From Metabacillus litoralis (GTDB lineage: Bacteria; Bacillota; Bacilli; Bacillales; Bacillaceae): 64,000 nt of DNA. Below are positions 8,976-18,521 of this stretch, piece after piece; within the stretch, counting starts at the first letter, position 1, and each line of letters begins with the position of its first letter. The DNA is taken from positions 496,001-560,000 of the forward strand of contig NZ_JAIVKL010000002.1 of NCBI RefSeq assembly GCF_020524045.1, in the 5' to 3' direction. Both the position numbers and the translations under genes were made by a program. The notes below the pieces were generated by a model. That model made no database searches. It was not told the origin of the DNA and worked only from the letters and a program-made list of their open reading frames with translations.

Positions 8976-10322
8976 TTATACTTCTTGAAAAATAGGCTCT
9001 GGATTTTTCAATTTTTCAACTTTTTCCTCAGTTCCATTTTCAGCATCAATGAAAATTCGATATGTGTCATTGTCAATTGTTCCTAAAAACTCATAACATA
9101 GTACTTCTTCTTTAAATTCATTCATAATAATCGATAGTCTTTCTTCTTGTACCTCTAATCTTGGGTTTAACATTTTAGCCGCTTCATCACGTGACACTTT
9201 CGGCTTAGGAATATCTCGTTTTTTATGTGCAGCTAGATAATCTCTTGCTGAAAATCCAATGACTTTTCCATTATCAAGAGCGACTTTCATTCGAAGAGCA
9301 TCTGGATAGATTCTCACACCATTTTCAATTGTTACAAATGAAAATACTCCGATATTATCATATTGTGCACTTTCAAAAAGATCTAAATTTTCAAACCCAT
9401 GATCTTCTAAGAATTCTCTAGCATTTTCTGTTGCTTCATTTAACCCAATCTTCTTTTCTTTAATATCTCTATTTTGTACTAAGAAAATTGGATAGCCACC
9501 TTTTTTTGTTATATCCATATTAATATCAGCACTACTTCTTTTATCATGCATAGAGATACTGTAAAATCCGTAGTCAGCACCCTTACCGTTTTCAGTAACT
9601 TTTATTTCAGAAACTTCATTGTCTACAAACTCTTTAGCAATTTTTTGCGCTTCCTGCTCAGTGATTTTTTTGCCCTTTAATGTATTAAACCCTTCTCCTA
9701 GGTTCTTTTTCATTGAAGTCAAACTTGCCCCAAACTCTGATTCAGAATATGTCTTCACGTTTTCCTCAACCGTTTTAAAACCGTCGATGATTGTATTGTC
9801 CATCTGCTTTTGACCAGATGCCAGTGCAAGCTCAACATCCATCCATCTTAAGTTATTCTCAAGAACAAGATTTTGTACTTGTCTAAGCTCTTGTTGAATA
9901 TCTGCTGCCTTGGAATACATCGATTTTAGTGTTTCATACTCTTTTTCGGATAATGGTTCTTTTTCAAGATCACGAACTGCAGCTCGATAACTAAAATCAC
10001 TAATTGCTGCTAAGAACTCTTCCGTTTTATTAAAAGGAAGTAATGTTAATGGTAATTGTCCAACATCCGATTGTGCTTCAGAGGTAATCCTCCAAACATC
10101 TGCTAGAGCTGGTGATAAAGATTTTCTTGTATTCATTGCTAGTGTACCACCAATTTGATCATGTAATTGATCCACTCGATACGTTAAATCATGAAAAGCA
10201 CGTTGATAATTATTTTCAGCTTGAACTAAGATCGCATTTTTCTCCTGATGTTCTTTATATCCCCAATAACTTGACCCAATGACAGCTATTGATAAAATCC
10301 CAATTAATATCCCACGTATCAT
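8976..10322 (-). CDS. ypeB: Germination protein YpeB
   Basis: Spore protein needed for assembly and stability of the cortex hydrolase SleB. The 448 residues carry an uncleaved N-terminal transmembrane segment (about residues 4-20), a long helical middle region, and C-terminal PepSY-type repeats (from about residue 215, with several GKVIGFSARDYL-like strands). Length is typical. It follows sleB by 15 bases, with an AAAGGGTG site before ATG 10322. In B. subtilis the pair is made in the forespore under SigG. Confidence 0.95.
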   Translation of the reverse strand: MIRGILIGILSIAVIGSSYWGYKEHQEKNAILVQAENNYQRAFHDLTYRVDQLHDQIGGTLAMNTRKSLSPALADVWRITSEAQSDVGQLPLTLLPFNKTEEFLAAISDFSYRAAVRDLEKEPLSEKEYETLKSMYSKAADIQQELRQVQNLVLENNLRWMDVELALASGQKQMDNTIIDGFKTVEENVKTYSESEFGASLTSMKKNLGEGFNTLKGKKITEQEAQKIAKEFVDNEVSEIKVTENGKGADYGFYSISMHDKRSSADINMDITKKGGYPIFLVQNRDIKEKKIGLNEATENAREFLEDHGFENLDLFESAQYDNIGVFSFVTIENGVRIYPDALRMKVALDNGKVIGFSARDYLAAHKKRDIPKPKVSRDEAAKMLNPRLEVQEERLSIIMNEFKEEVLCYEFLGTIDNDTYRIFIDAENGTEEKVEKLKNPEPIFQEV

Positions 10323-10337
10323 GCGTTCTCACCCTTT

Positions 10338-11591
10338 CTATTCACAGAAAATATGCTTTCCGATACGTTTAATTTGTGGTCTACCCCAAATCCATGAGCT
10401 TGTAGCAGTATCTGGGTTGAAATAGTAAACTGCATTTCCTGTTGGATCAAATCCATTTAAGGCGTCTAAAACAGCTTTTTTTGCCGATTCATTTGGTGTA
10501 AGCCATATTTGACCATCTGCAACTGCTGTAAATGCACGTGGCTCAAAGATGACCCCTGAAACTGTATTAGGAAAAGTTGCACTATTAATTCGATTTACTA
10601 TCACCGCAGCAACAGCAACTTGTCCTATATAGGGTTCTCCTCTTGCTTCACCATAAACAGCATTTGCCATAAGCTTTATGTCATTTTGTGAAAACCCACT
10701 CGGTATGTTAACTGCTGTTGAATCTTTTTGATTATTTTCTTCTCCTTGATTTTGTTGTTCTTGCTGTTGTTGATTTTGTTGTTCTTGTTGTTGATTTTGC
10801 TGTTCCTGCTGTTGTTGATTTTGTTGTTCTTGTTGTTGATTTTGCTGTTCCTGCTGTTGTTGATTTTGTTGTTCTTGTTGTTGATTTTGTTGTTCTTGTT
10901 GTTGATTTTGCTGTTCCTGCTGTTGTTGATTTTGTTGTTCTTGTTGTTGCTCTTGATTTTGTTGTTCTTGTTGTTGCTCTTGATTTTGTTGTTTTTGTTG
11001 TTGCTCTTGATTTTGTTGTTTTTGTTGTTGCTCTTGATTTTTTTGTTTTTGTTGTTGCTGTTGTTTTTGTTGTTCTTGCTGCTGTTGTTGTTGCTGATTT
11101 TGATTTAATTGTGCTTTATAATCTTTTTCTTGTTGTTGTTTTCTTTGCTCAGCAGCTTGTTTCGCTTTCTGAATTTGCTGTTCTGATGGCGCTGATTGAA
11201 TACTTAATGGGACACCACCATAATGAGTGAATTTTCTACCTTTATTTATTTGTTCGTACACGAAATCTTTATAAAACTTTGTAGAATTGACAAGCATTTC
11301 TTTCGTTTTTTGACCAACTAAACCGTCAACTTCCTCTAATCCAAACATATGTTGGAAGTTCCTAGCTGCCCAATAGGTGCTCCATCCGTATACCCCATCA
11401 ATTGTTCCATGATAATAACCGTTATATTGAAGCCTTGCTTGTAATTCAATAACATCACTACCCGTTGCACCTCTTTGGATAATTTGTTCTGAAAAAGCAT
11501 GTGCCTCAGGTACATTATGTGATAGAAATTGACATGTGAAGGATGTTAAAGTCACTACTGCAACCATCAACATTATGCGCATGTTTTTCAT
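10338..11591 (-). CDS. sleB: Spore cortex-lytic enzyme SleB with glutamine-rich linker
   Basis: Lytic transglycosylase that degrades spore cortex at germination. A signal peptide (residues 1 to about 32, ending AHA) is followed by a peptidoglycan-binding domain (about 37-100). Residues 300-417 form the Hydrolase_2 catalytic domain with the conserved NAVYGEARGEP, whose first Glu is the expected catalytic residue. Between them, residues about 160-290 are almost pure Gln with Glu and Asn. B. subtilis SleB is about 305 residues, so this tract explains the extra length of roughly 110. GGAGG lies seven bases before ATG 11591. Confidence 0.95.
   Translation of the reverse strand: MKNMRIMLMVAVVTLTSFTCQFLSHNVPEAHAFSEQIIQRGATGSDVIELQARLQYNGYYHGTIDGVYGWSTYWAARNFQHMFGLEEVDGLVGQKTKEMLVNSTKFYKDFVYEQINKGRKFTHYGGVPLSIQSAPSEQQIQKAKQAAEQRKQQQEKDYKAQLNQNQQQQQQQEQQKQQQQQKQKNQEQQQKQQNQEQQQKQQNQEQQQEQQNQEQQQEQQNQQQQEQQNQQQEQQNQQQEQQNQQQQEQQNQQQEQQNQQQQEQQNQQQEQQNQQQQEQQNQGEENNQKDSTAVNIPSGFSQNDIKLMANAVYGEARGEPYIGQVAVAAVIVNRINSATFPNTVSGVIFEPRAFTAVADGQIWLTPNESAKKAVLDALNGFDPTGNAVYYFNPDTATSSWIWGRPQIKRIGKHIFCE
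10740..11110 (-). repeat. CAA/CAG-rich tandem repeats inside sleB
   Basis: Degenerate tandem repeats with units of about 21 to 27 bases, encoding blocks such as NQQQQEQQ and NQQQEQQ. They drive long artefactual open frames on the opposite strand. Repeat number is likely to vary between strains through slippage or recombination; that is inference. Confidence 0.85.
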
Positions 11592-11897
11592 GTTGCTGCC
11601 TCCTCAAGTAGATGTAATTGCTTAAACGTATTTTTTGTAGACTTTGGTATTTTATTCATAACAAATTAAAAGACACCCAAATTAAACAATTCATGGCAGC
11701 ATAAATTGTTTAATTTGGGTGTCTTTTTAAAGGCATATTATTTATAAAAGTTAATTTTTAAGAATTTGTTAATTGTTAATGAATGTACTCTCCTGCTTAG
11801 AGAAGGAAACTCAACGAACACCATAGGCACTCATCTTTCGTGGAGGCTAAGAAAATATATCTTTGAAAAGTTTTTACAGGTGGCATCTCATGAAAAT
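11592..11897. other. Intergenic sleB upstream region
   Basis: Holds the prsW terminator (11668-11728) and a possible decayed family B repeat near 11790-11860 (CTCCTGCTTAGAGAAG ... GTGGAGGCT). The sleB promoter must lie here but I could not place a confident SigG site. Confidence 0.5.
11668..11728 (-). terminator. Long hairpin terminator after prsW
   Basis: An approximately 21-bp stem, AAGACACCCAAATTAAACAAT pairing with its complement at 11704-11724, followed by TTTT on the minus strand. Confidence 0.8.
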
Positions 11898-12560
11898 CTA
11901 AGGTAGACTTGAATCAAGATTATTAACTCTAGCTTTTTTAGCCTTATGTAAAGCAAACCACCAAAGAAAAAGCATAAACGGAACCATTATATATTTCCAA
12001 TTCATATAACTTAATAAGATCGTGTCATAAACTGTATGCAAGAAGATTGGAAGGCTCCAAGAAAACAAGATCCATTTCTTTCGATTATTACCTTCAGAGA
12101 ATTTACCTTTTCCTAAGTAATAACCCATAATAACCCCAAATAATGCATGACTAGAAACTGGTAAAATTGCTCGACCTAAAGCATACTCGACTCCATTTGC
12201 TAATAGATATAAAATATTTTCTAAGGTAGCAAAACCTAAAGAAACTGAAACACCATAAACAATTCCATCATAATGTTCATTAAAATGAACATGCTGGTAG
12301 ATAGTAAAAAATAATACAAACCACTTGAAAAACTCTTCTAAAAATCCTACTGCCACAAAAGTATATAAAGTATCTGAAGTGAAAACCCCTTCAACTTCTA
12401 AGACATATTGGACAAACATAATAGGAAAAACTAGCAACGCACCAAATATGAATGATTTCAGCACAAGATAAATTGGCTCTGATTCATACTGATCTTTTAA
12501 GTAGAAATAGCTTAATAAAGCAAGACCTGGGGCAATGCCCGCAGAAATAATCGCAATCAT
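11898..12560 (-). CDS. prsW: Intramembrane metalloprotease PrsW
   Basis: Site-1-type membrane protease; in B. subtilis it cleaves anti-sigma factor RsiW in response to envelope stress. The 220 residues have about seven helices and the family's metal motifs: EEFFKW near residue 75, HALFG near 139, and HTVYD near 175. Length is normal. A GAGGC site precedes ATG 12560. The target anti-sigma factor is not in this window; RsiX is a different family. Confidence 0.93.
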   Translation of the reverse strand: MIAIISAGIAPGLALLSYFYLKDQYESEPIYLVLKSFIFGALLVFPIMFVQYVLEVEGVFTSDTLYTFVAVGFLEEFFKWFVLFFTIYQHVHFNEHYDGIVYGVSVSLGFATLENILYLLANGVEYALGRAILPVSSHALFGVIMGYYLGKGKFSEGNNRKKWILFSWSLPIFLHTVYDTILLSYMNWKYIMVPFMLFLWWFALHKAKKARVNNLDSSLP

Positions 12561-12837
12561 TCACAAGCCTCTTTTCTTATTTTGCTCTGTTATATAACTT
12601 GTGAGGGTTATTTTCGCTTCAAGTTTGAACACTCATATACCATAGCGGAAAATGAACACTATAGCATTAACAAAGAAATCTTAATAATAATCCTAATAGA
12701 TTATTCAAGTATTTCCTATAACTTTCTCAACATTGGAAGGAGATTTTTCTTTCATTATCGTACCATGTTATCGTAAAATTGAAAATGTCTACAATCTTAA
12801 TTTCGTAGATTTTCGTAGAAACAAGGAGGTAAAAATA

Positions 12838-13809
12838 ATGCAGAAAAAAAATATACTATTAATTCACACAGGTGGAACAATTTCTATGCAAGAAAATGAA
12901 ACAGGTGAAGTGAAACCTGGCGACAAAAATCCCCTTGTTGATTACATTAAAGAAATTCCAAATATAAATCTTATAACAACTGAATTATTCCATCTACCAT
13001 CACCACATATTACACCAATAAATATGTTGGAAATAAAAAATTATATAGAAACTACTTCTACTTCTCAACAACTGAACGGGGTAGTTATAACACATGGAAC
13101 TGATACTTTAGAGGAAACAGCATTTTTCCTGGATACAACGTTATCTCTAGATATACCAGTTGTATTAACAGGAGCCATGAGATCAAGTAATGAGCTTGGA
13201 TCAGATGGTCTTTATAATCTACTATCAGCTATAAATGTCGCATCATCTGATCACGCAATAGCTATGGGGGTTTTAGTTGTTATGAATGATGAAATTCATA
13301 CAGCAAAAAACGTAACTAAAACACATACAAGTAATGTCGCAACGTTTCAAAGTCCTCAATATGGACCAATAGGCTTTGTAAATAAAGGGGGCGTTTCATT
13401 TCATCACAAACCAGTTTTAAATCTTCCTTTACAAGTAACAAATTTAAACAAAAATGTTTACTTGATAAAAGCATATGCAGGAATGGATGATCAATTTATA
13501 AATGCATTAGAGCACCTTTCGATAAATGGTCTTGTTATTGAAGCATTAGGTCAAGGTAATTTACCTCCAATGATGTTACCTAGCTTAATAAAATTTATTA
13601 AAAGAGGCATACCTATTGTCCTTGTTTCAAGATGCTTTAACGGTATTGTTCAAGATATTTATGGCTATGAAGGTGGCGGAAGACATCTAAAAGAACTTGG
13701 CTTTATATTCAGTAACGGGTTGAATGGGCAAAAGGCGAGAATCAAATTAATGATTGCTTTAGAAACAACAACTGATCTCAAAGAAATTGAGGACATTTTT
13801 TCTGTCTAG
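12838..13809 (+). CDS. ansA: Type I L-asparaginase
   Basis: Hydrolyses asparagine to aspartate and ammonia in the cytosol. The nucleophile Thr14 sits in TGGTIS (residues 11-16) and the second catalytic pair in HGTDTLEET (Thr88, Asp89). TGAMRSSNELGSDG follows at about 111. The open frame begins at 12733, but ATG 12838 has a perfect AAGGAGGT site and gives the usual 323 residues. Two near-identical TTTCGTAGA direct repeats (about 12801-12819) lie just before that site and could be an operator; this is inference. It is a lone plus-strand gene between two minus-strand blocks. Confidence 0.93.
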   Translation: MQKKNILLIHTGGTISMQENETGEVKPGDKNPLVDYIKEIPNINLITTELFHLPSPHITPINMLEIKNYIETTSTSQQLNGVVITHGTDTLEETAFFLDTTLSLDIPVVLTGAMRSSNELGSDGLYNLLSAINVASSDHAIAMGVLVVMNDEIHTAKNVTKTHTSNVATFQSPQYGPIGFVNKGGVSFHHKPVLNLPLQVTNLNKNVYLIKAYAGMDDQFINALEHLSINGLVIEALGQGNLPPMMLPSLIKFIKRGIPIVLVSRCFNGIVQDIYGYEGGGRHLKELGFIFSNGLNGQKARIKLMIALETTTDLKEIEDIFSV

Positions 13810-14000
13810 AAGTTTTTTTGGATAGATGTGCATCCTATGGTTTGGGCTAATATGAAACTACTAAAATCTAAACTAAAAAAAATCTCATATGTAGGAACTA
13901 GTTAAAATAAGTTCTTTCCATTGCACTGTAGACATTCGCTTTCCACTAGTTCTTAAAAATAGTATGCAAAATCAAAAATTCTATACAAGATAGAAAATAA

Positions 14001-14056
14001 AAACCCGATCTATTAGGCGAAAGATTAATTGAAATATCACCTAATAAGTCGGGTTT
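14001..14056 (-). terminator. Hairpin between ansA and ypdA
   Basis: AAACCCGA-CTATTAGG pairs with CCTAATAAGTCGGGTTT. The T-rich run lies on the minus-strand side, which favours ypdA termination; it may also serve ansA. Confidence 0.75.
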
Positions 14057-14089
14057 ATCATTACCTTATATACTTATGTCCAAGCTACC

Positions 14090-15052
14090 TTACTTATTTT
14101 GAATTGCTTCACATATTAGCTCACCATGAAATCGCCCATTTTCAATAAAAATTTCATTTGCATTGTTCCCTGCTGCGATAACACCAGCAATATATATTCC
14201 TTTTATGTTAGTTTCCATTGTATCAGGATTAAAAATCGGTCGCCCACTAAGTGAATCAATTTCAACTCCCATTTTTCTTAAGAAATCATGATCGGGATGA
14301 TACCCTGTCATTGCAAAAACAAAATCATTTTTTATTTCTTTAATTTTATCTTTCACTTTATATGTAACTGTTTCTTGAGATACTTCAAGCATGTTTGCTT
14401 CAAATTCCATTTTTATGGTTCCATTGCGAACAAGTGCTTCAAACTCTGGTAAGATCCAGGGTTTGATACTTGGAGAATACTCAGCACCTCTATAAATAAC
14501 AGTTACCCTTGCACCTGAATTCACTAATTCTAACGCAGCATCTACACTTGAATTTTTCCCACCAATAACTAAAACATCTTTATCAAAATATGGATGTCCT
14601 TCTTTAAAGTAATGATAAACTTTTGGTAAATCCTCACCAGGTATATTCATATAATTTGGATGATCATAATAACCTGTAGCAATTACCACTTGATTTGCTT
14701 CATAAATCTGTTTATTTGTATATATGATGAAAGTCGAATTGTTCTTTTCTATTTTTTCTACCTTTTCAAAAGCATTAATACGGATCCCTTTTCTTTTTAC
14801 TACTTCTCGATAATATGCTAGAGCTTGCGTACGATACGGTTTTCGATTTTCTGTTATAAAAGGCACATCACCTATTTCTAATTTATCACTTGAACTAAAA
14901 AAAGTTTGATGTGTTGGATAATGATAAATCGCATTCACAATATTACCTTTTTCAATCACTAATGGCTTTTTCCCTGTCTTTTCCAATGCAAGTGCTGTTG
15001 ATAATCCACAAGGACCACCACCAACAATAATTGTTTCTTCTTTTATCACCAA
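14090..15052 (-). CDS. ypdA: YpdA family bacillithiol disulfide reductase
   Basis: FAD- and NADPH-dependent flavoprotein; YpdA (Bdr) reduces oxidised bacillithiol. The FAD-binding GGGPCG is at residues 11-16, the NADPH-binding VIGGKNSSVDAALE in the middle, and a C-terminal GIYIAGVIAAG FAD segment closes the fold. It lacks a CxxC thioredoxin-reductase motif, as expected for YpdA. The conserved Cys15 is present. The start is TTG at 15052 or the adjacent GTG. It has its own terminator, and gudB lies upstream on the same strand. Confidence 0.9.
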   Translation of the reverse strand: MVIKEETIIVGGGPCGLSTALALEKTGKKPLVIEKGNIVNAIYHYPTHQTFFSSSDKLEIGDVPFITENRKPYRTQALAYYREVVKRKGIRINAFEKVEKIEKNNSTFIIYTNKQIYEANQVVIATGYYDHPNYMNIPGEDLPKVYHYFKEGHPYFDKDVLVIGGKNSSVDAALELVNSGARVTVIYRGAEYSPSIKPWILPEFEALVRNGTIKMEFEANMLEVSQETVTYKVKDKIKEIKNDFVFAMTGYHPDHDFLRKMGVEIDSLSGRPIFNPDTMETNIKGIYIAGVIAAGNNANEIFIENGRFHGELICEAIQNK

Positions 15053-15123
15053 TCTCCAACTCCTGTTGTTTTAATTATCATCTACGGTTTATAATAGGCA
15101 CCAAGTTGTTTTTTATACAAAAT

Positions 15124-15155
15124 AAAATCCCCTATCATAAATGATAGGAGATTTT
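15124..15155 (-). terminator. gudB terminator
   Basis: AAAATCTCCTATCA and its complement separated by four bases, followed by TTTTATTTT on the minus strand. Confidence 0.8.
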
Positions 15156-15178
15156 CATTTTGTTTGCAAACAATAAAC

Positions 15179-16450
15179 TTAAATCCAACCTCTAAATCTA
15201 GATGCTTCAGCCATTTTACGTACACCAATCATATAGGCAGCTAAACGCATATCAACACGTCTATTTTGACTTGTTTCATAGATATTATTAAATGATTTGA
15301 CCATTACTGTTTCAAGCTTTTCTTCAACTTCTTCTTCTGTCCAGTAATAACCTTGATTATTTTGAACCCATTCAAAGTAAGATACAGTAACTCCACCAGC
15401 ACTTGCTAATACATCTGGTACTAATAAAATTCCTCGTTCAGAAAGAATTTTAGTCGCCTCAAGTGTAGTAGGGCCGTTAGCTGCTTCTACAACAATACTA
15501 GCACGAATATTAGCAGCATTATTTTCAGTAATTTGATTTTCAATTGCGGCTGGAACTAAAATATCACATTCTAATTCAAGTAACTCTTGATTTGTAATTG
15601 TATCATTGAAAAGCTTTGTGACAGTACCAAAACTATCTCGACGATCTAATAAATAATCTATATCTAAGCCATTTGGATCATGTAGACCACCGTAAGCATC
15701 AGATATCCCAACAATTATTGCTCCTGCATCATGCATGAACTTTGAAAGGAAACTTCCTGCATTACCAAACCCCTGAACAACTACTTTTGCACCTTCAAGT
15801 TTAATTCCTTTTTTCTTAGCAGCTTCTCTTATACAAATTGTTACACCTTTTGCTGTTGCAGATTCTCTACCATGTGATCCACCTAAAACTAATGGTTTTC
15901 CTGTAATAAAGCCTGGTGAGTTGAACTCATCAATTCGACTATATTCATCCATCATCCATGCCATTATTTGAGAATTTGTAAACACATCTGGTGCTGGAAT
16001 ATCTTTTGTTGGACCAACAATTTGGCTAATGGCTCTTACATAACCACGACTAAGGCGCTCAAGTTCTCTAAATGACATGTCTCTTGGATCACAAACAATG
16101 CCACCTTTACCTCCACCATATGGTAAATCTACAATTCCACACTTTAAACTCATCCAAATTGAAAGAGCTTTTACTTCTCTTTCAGTAACATTAGGATGAA
16201 ATCTAATACCACCTTTAGTTGGGCCCACTGCATCATTATGTTGAGCACGATAACCAGTAAAAATCTTTACTGATCCATCATCCATTCTAACGGGTATTTT
16301 TACAGTCATCAATCTAATTGGTTCTTTCAACAATTCATATACTTCTTCAGGATACCCCAGTTTATCAAGGGCATTATGTATCACCGTTTGAGTTGATTTT
16401 AACACATCTAATTTATCATTTTGTGCATCGGTGTTTTTCTCGGCTACCAT
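15179..16450 (-). CDS. gudB: NAD-specific glutamate dehydrogenase
   Basis: Catabolic enzyme converting glutamate to 2-oxoglutarate and ammonium. It contains GPTKGGIRFHP, the catalytic-lysine segment LPYGGGKGGI and an NAD-binding GFGNAGS. At 423 residues it matches RocG and GudB; the symbol is chosen by synteny with ypdA and mecB. The short in-frame duplication that inactivates GudB in laboratory B. subtilis 168 is absent: the region reads REVKALSIWM once, so the enzyme should be active. An AGGAGG site precedes ATG 16450. Confidence 0.92.
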   Translation of the reverse strand: MVAEKNTDAQNDKLDVLKSTQTVIHNALDKLGYPEEVYELLKEPIRLMTVKIPVRMDDGSVKIFTGYRAQHNDAVGPTKGGIRFHPNVTEREVKALSIWMSLKCGIVDLPYGGGKGGIVCDPRDMSFRELERLSRGYVRAISQIVGPTKDIPAPDVFTNSQIMAWMMDEYSRIDEFNSPGFITGKPLVLGGSHGRESATAKGVTICIREAAKKKGIKLEGAKVVVQGFGNAGSFLSKFMHDAGAIIVGISDAYGGLHDPNGLDIDYLLDRRDSFGTVTKLFNDTITNQELLELECDILVPAAIENQITENNAANIRASIVVEAANGPTTLEATKILSERGILLVPDVLASAGGVTVSYFEWVQNNQGYYWTEEEVEEKLETVMVKSFNNIYETSQNRRVDMRLAAYMIGVRKMAEASRFRGWI

Positions 16451-16854
16451 TAAAAGTTAACCTCCTAAATCTAATCAGTGAATGAAAGAATGTCCACCTT
16501 TCAGACATTAGTATACACTTTCAAGGGAGTTATGCAAAGAAGAAATGATATCTTTTTGAATTTTTTACAGGTGATTTCGTATCAATTATGCTTTTAACAA
16601 TTAGCTTAACCTTTACTACAAACCATAATAATGGATGCGATTTAAACTTTAGCTGATCACCCTTCCAGAAAGACATCTTTGTCATTTGATAATTCGACTT
16701 TTTCCTAACGTTTAAAGCTAACTACGAAAACAGCTTAAGAAAAGAAAGTTATTAATATGTAAGAAAAGCAACCGATAAGCTTCGATTGCCTCTTGTATAG
16801 TATTCCAGATAATGTTGTAAATTATGAAAATTAGCCAAGAAAAACTAAAAGCAA
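16451..16854. other. Intergenic region upstream of gudB
   Basis: About 400 AT-rich bases with the mecB terminator (16765-16790). No RNA gene or small coding frame with a ribosome-binding site was seen. Confidence 0.5.
16765..16790 (-). terminator. mecB terminator
   Basis: GGCAATCGA pairs with TCGGTTGC on the minus strand, followed by TTTTCTT. Confidence 0.65.
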
Positions 16855-17439
16855 TTACCAGAAATGACGATAAATTTCTTCCACTGCTTTGTTCTCTATT
16901 ATCACTTTTCCATATTCTTTTAATCTGTGATCTGTTAAAGTAGATGGATTTCCATATTCAGCTAAAACCGATACTAAGTCATCAATATTAAATGGTTGAT
17001 CATCGTTAAGAAGCAAATAGTACTTTTCTAAATAAAATATAATCATACCATCTTTAACATTTTTTCTGTACAGGTAATTTGATACCTGTATGATATCTTC
17101 GAAAGAATTAAATTCGTATATAACATCAAAATTTTCGTCTAGTTTTACTTGCATTTCAATGTATTCGTCAGAAAAATCTTCATCCAATTCAGTTACTTCC
17201 TGACTATGAGAAACAATAACAACCATCCCTTGAGCATGAAGTGAATAAACTTCAACAGCAATTGGTCCATGCGCCTCAAAGCCCAATTCAACACTTGCTT
17301 CATCCATCATATCACGAAATAGTTGTTGAACCTTTAATGAGTCTTTCCAGAGGTCTTCCTTTGTTAACCCTCTATCTTTTAAATCATCTGTAGTTAAGAA
17401 TATTTTAATTTTATCATAGTTCAGTCGCTCTAGCCGCAT
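16855..17439 (-). CDS. mecB: MecA paralog MecB (YpbH), ClpC adaptor
   Basis: Adaptor that delivers substrates to the ClpCP protease. The 194 residues begin with the MecA-family N-terminus (MRLERLNYDKIKIFLTTDDL) and end in a C-terminal domain (from about residue 105) of the type that docks on ClpC, separated by an acidic linker. Its place beside gudB and the ypb cluster indicates MecB (YpbH) rather than MecA. A GGAGGG site precedes ATG 17439. Confidence 0.88.
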   Translation of the reverse strand: MRLERLNYDKIKIFLTTDDLKDRGLTKEDLWKDSLKVQQLFRDMMDEASVELGFEAHGPIAVEVYSLHAQGMVVIVSHSQEVTELDEDFSDEYIEMQVKLDENFDVIYEFNSFEDIIQVSNYLYRKNVKDGMIIFYLEKYYLLLNDDQPFNIDDLVSVLAEYGNPSTLTDHRLKEYGKVIIENKAVEEIYRHFW

Positions 17440-17562
17440 CCCATACCCTCCTGCCGTGAGACCGCTCTATATAAAATCATTGTATGATTTTTATACGAGA
17501 TGGTTCTAATATTTTTTACAGTTTACACTTTGAGACAAATTTAGACAAGTTAAACGCATTAT

Positions 17563-18486
17563 TTACTCCATGCCTAATTTTCCCTTTAGCCAATTTCCCC
17601 ATTGTTCCTTATTTTCTCCTAAAATATAAGCTTGGTATCGTATTAAATTTTCATTTGAAATTTTACTAAATCCTTTTCCTCCAAGACCAATATTCAATTG
17701 TGCATATTTAGTTGATAAATAATCCACAAGTTCAAATGTTTTCTTTACATTTCTGACTAACGTACAAGATAAAAATAGGAATTCTGGTTTTACTTCGTCT
17801 AAAACTATATCAATATCACCTTCTGCAATACTTGCACCTAAATAGATGACTTCAAATCCTTTACGACGTAGAAATAAAGTGAAAATTAATAAACCAAGCT
17901 CATGAGTTTCTTCAGGTCCACAAACTGCAACTACTTTCGGTAATAATCCATCCACTGGTAATGTATGCAAAATCATTCCAATCCGCGAGCGTAAAAAAGA
18001 AGATGCAAAATGTTCGTGAGCTGAAGATATTTCACCAACTTCCCACATATCTCCAATCTTGACTAATAATGTTCCAAGTATCTCAATGACTACTTTATCA
18101 ACCGAATAGAGACTAAAAGCTCTGTTTAATAACTCATGTGCCCCACTTTCATCAAATGATAAAAGTGCATTAAGCAGCTCGTCCATTAAATCTAATGAAC
18201 GGTCTTGCTCATCTACTTTTACCCTCACTTCTGTTTGTTCATTAAACGACATCGGATTTGTTTCAAGTAAATTAACTGCTTGGCTAATAGTAAACCCCTT
18301 ATTGACTTTATTGATAAGCCATCTTAAAATTTTTATATGATTTTCAGAATACAAACGATGACCAGATTCGTTTCGTATAGGTGCGATCATATTATATCTA
18401 CGTTCCCACGCTCTAAGTGTACCAGCTTGAATACCTAGCATCTTGGAAACAGCTTTAATATTATATTTGCCTTCTTGAATCGACAT
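17563..18486 (-). CDS. MerR-type regulator with cobalamin-binding domains, CarH/LitR-like
   Basis: An N-terminal MerR helix-turn-helix (residues about 8-75, AGTLRAWERRY and SGHRLYS) precedes a four-helix B12-binding cap and a Rossmann-type B12 domain. In the cap, Trp148 is followed by nine residues and Glu158-His159, the Wx9EH pattern of light-sensing adenosylcobalamin regulators. The Rossmann domain has E-T-His195-E-L-G, the ExHxxG motif whose His is the lower cobalt ligand. Such proteins repress carotenoid genes in the dark and release DNA on illumination. ATG 18486, with GGGGGA upstream, is chosen over 18501. No carotenoid gene is in the window. Confidence 0.85.
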   Translation of the reverse strand: MSIQEGKYNIKAVSKMLGIQAGTLRAWERRYNMIAPIRNESGHRLYSENHIKILRWLINKVNKGFTISQAVNLLETNPMSFNEQTEVRVKVDEQDRSLDLMDELLNALLSFDESGAHELLNRAFSLYSVDKVVIEILGTLLVKIGDMWEVGEISSAHEHFASSFLRSRIGMILHTLPVDGLLPKVVAVCGPEETHELGLLIFTLFLRRKGFEVIYLGASIAEGDIDIVLDEVKPEFLFLSCTLVRNVKKTFELVDYLSTKYAQLNIGLGGKGFSKISNENLIRYQAYILGENKEQWGNWLKGKLGME

Positions 18487-18521
18487 AGAAATATCCCCCA
18501 TTAGAAAAACTCTGTATAAAA

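Noticed and set aside
10718-11230. Long plus-strand frames (170 and 126 codons) rich in Leu, Val, Phe and Ile opposite sleB
   Set aside because: They are the complement of the CAA/CAG-rich tract; lack of stops follows from codon bias of the Gln repeats, and no ribosome-binding site or family match is visible.
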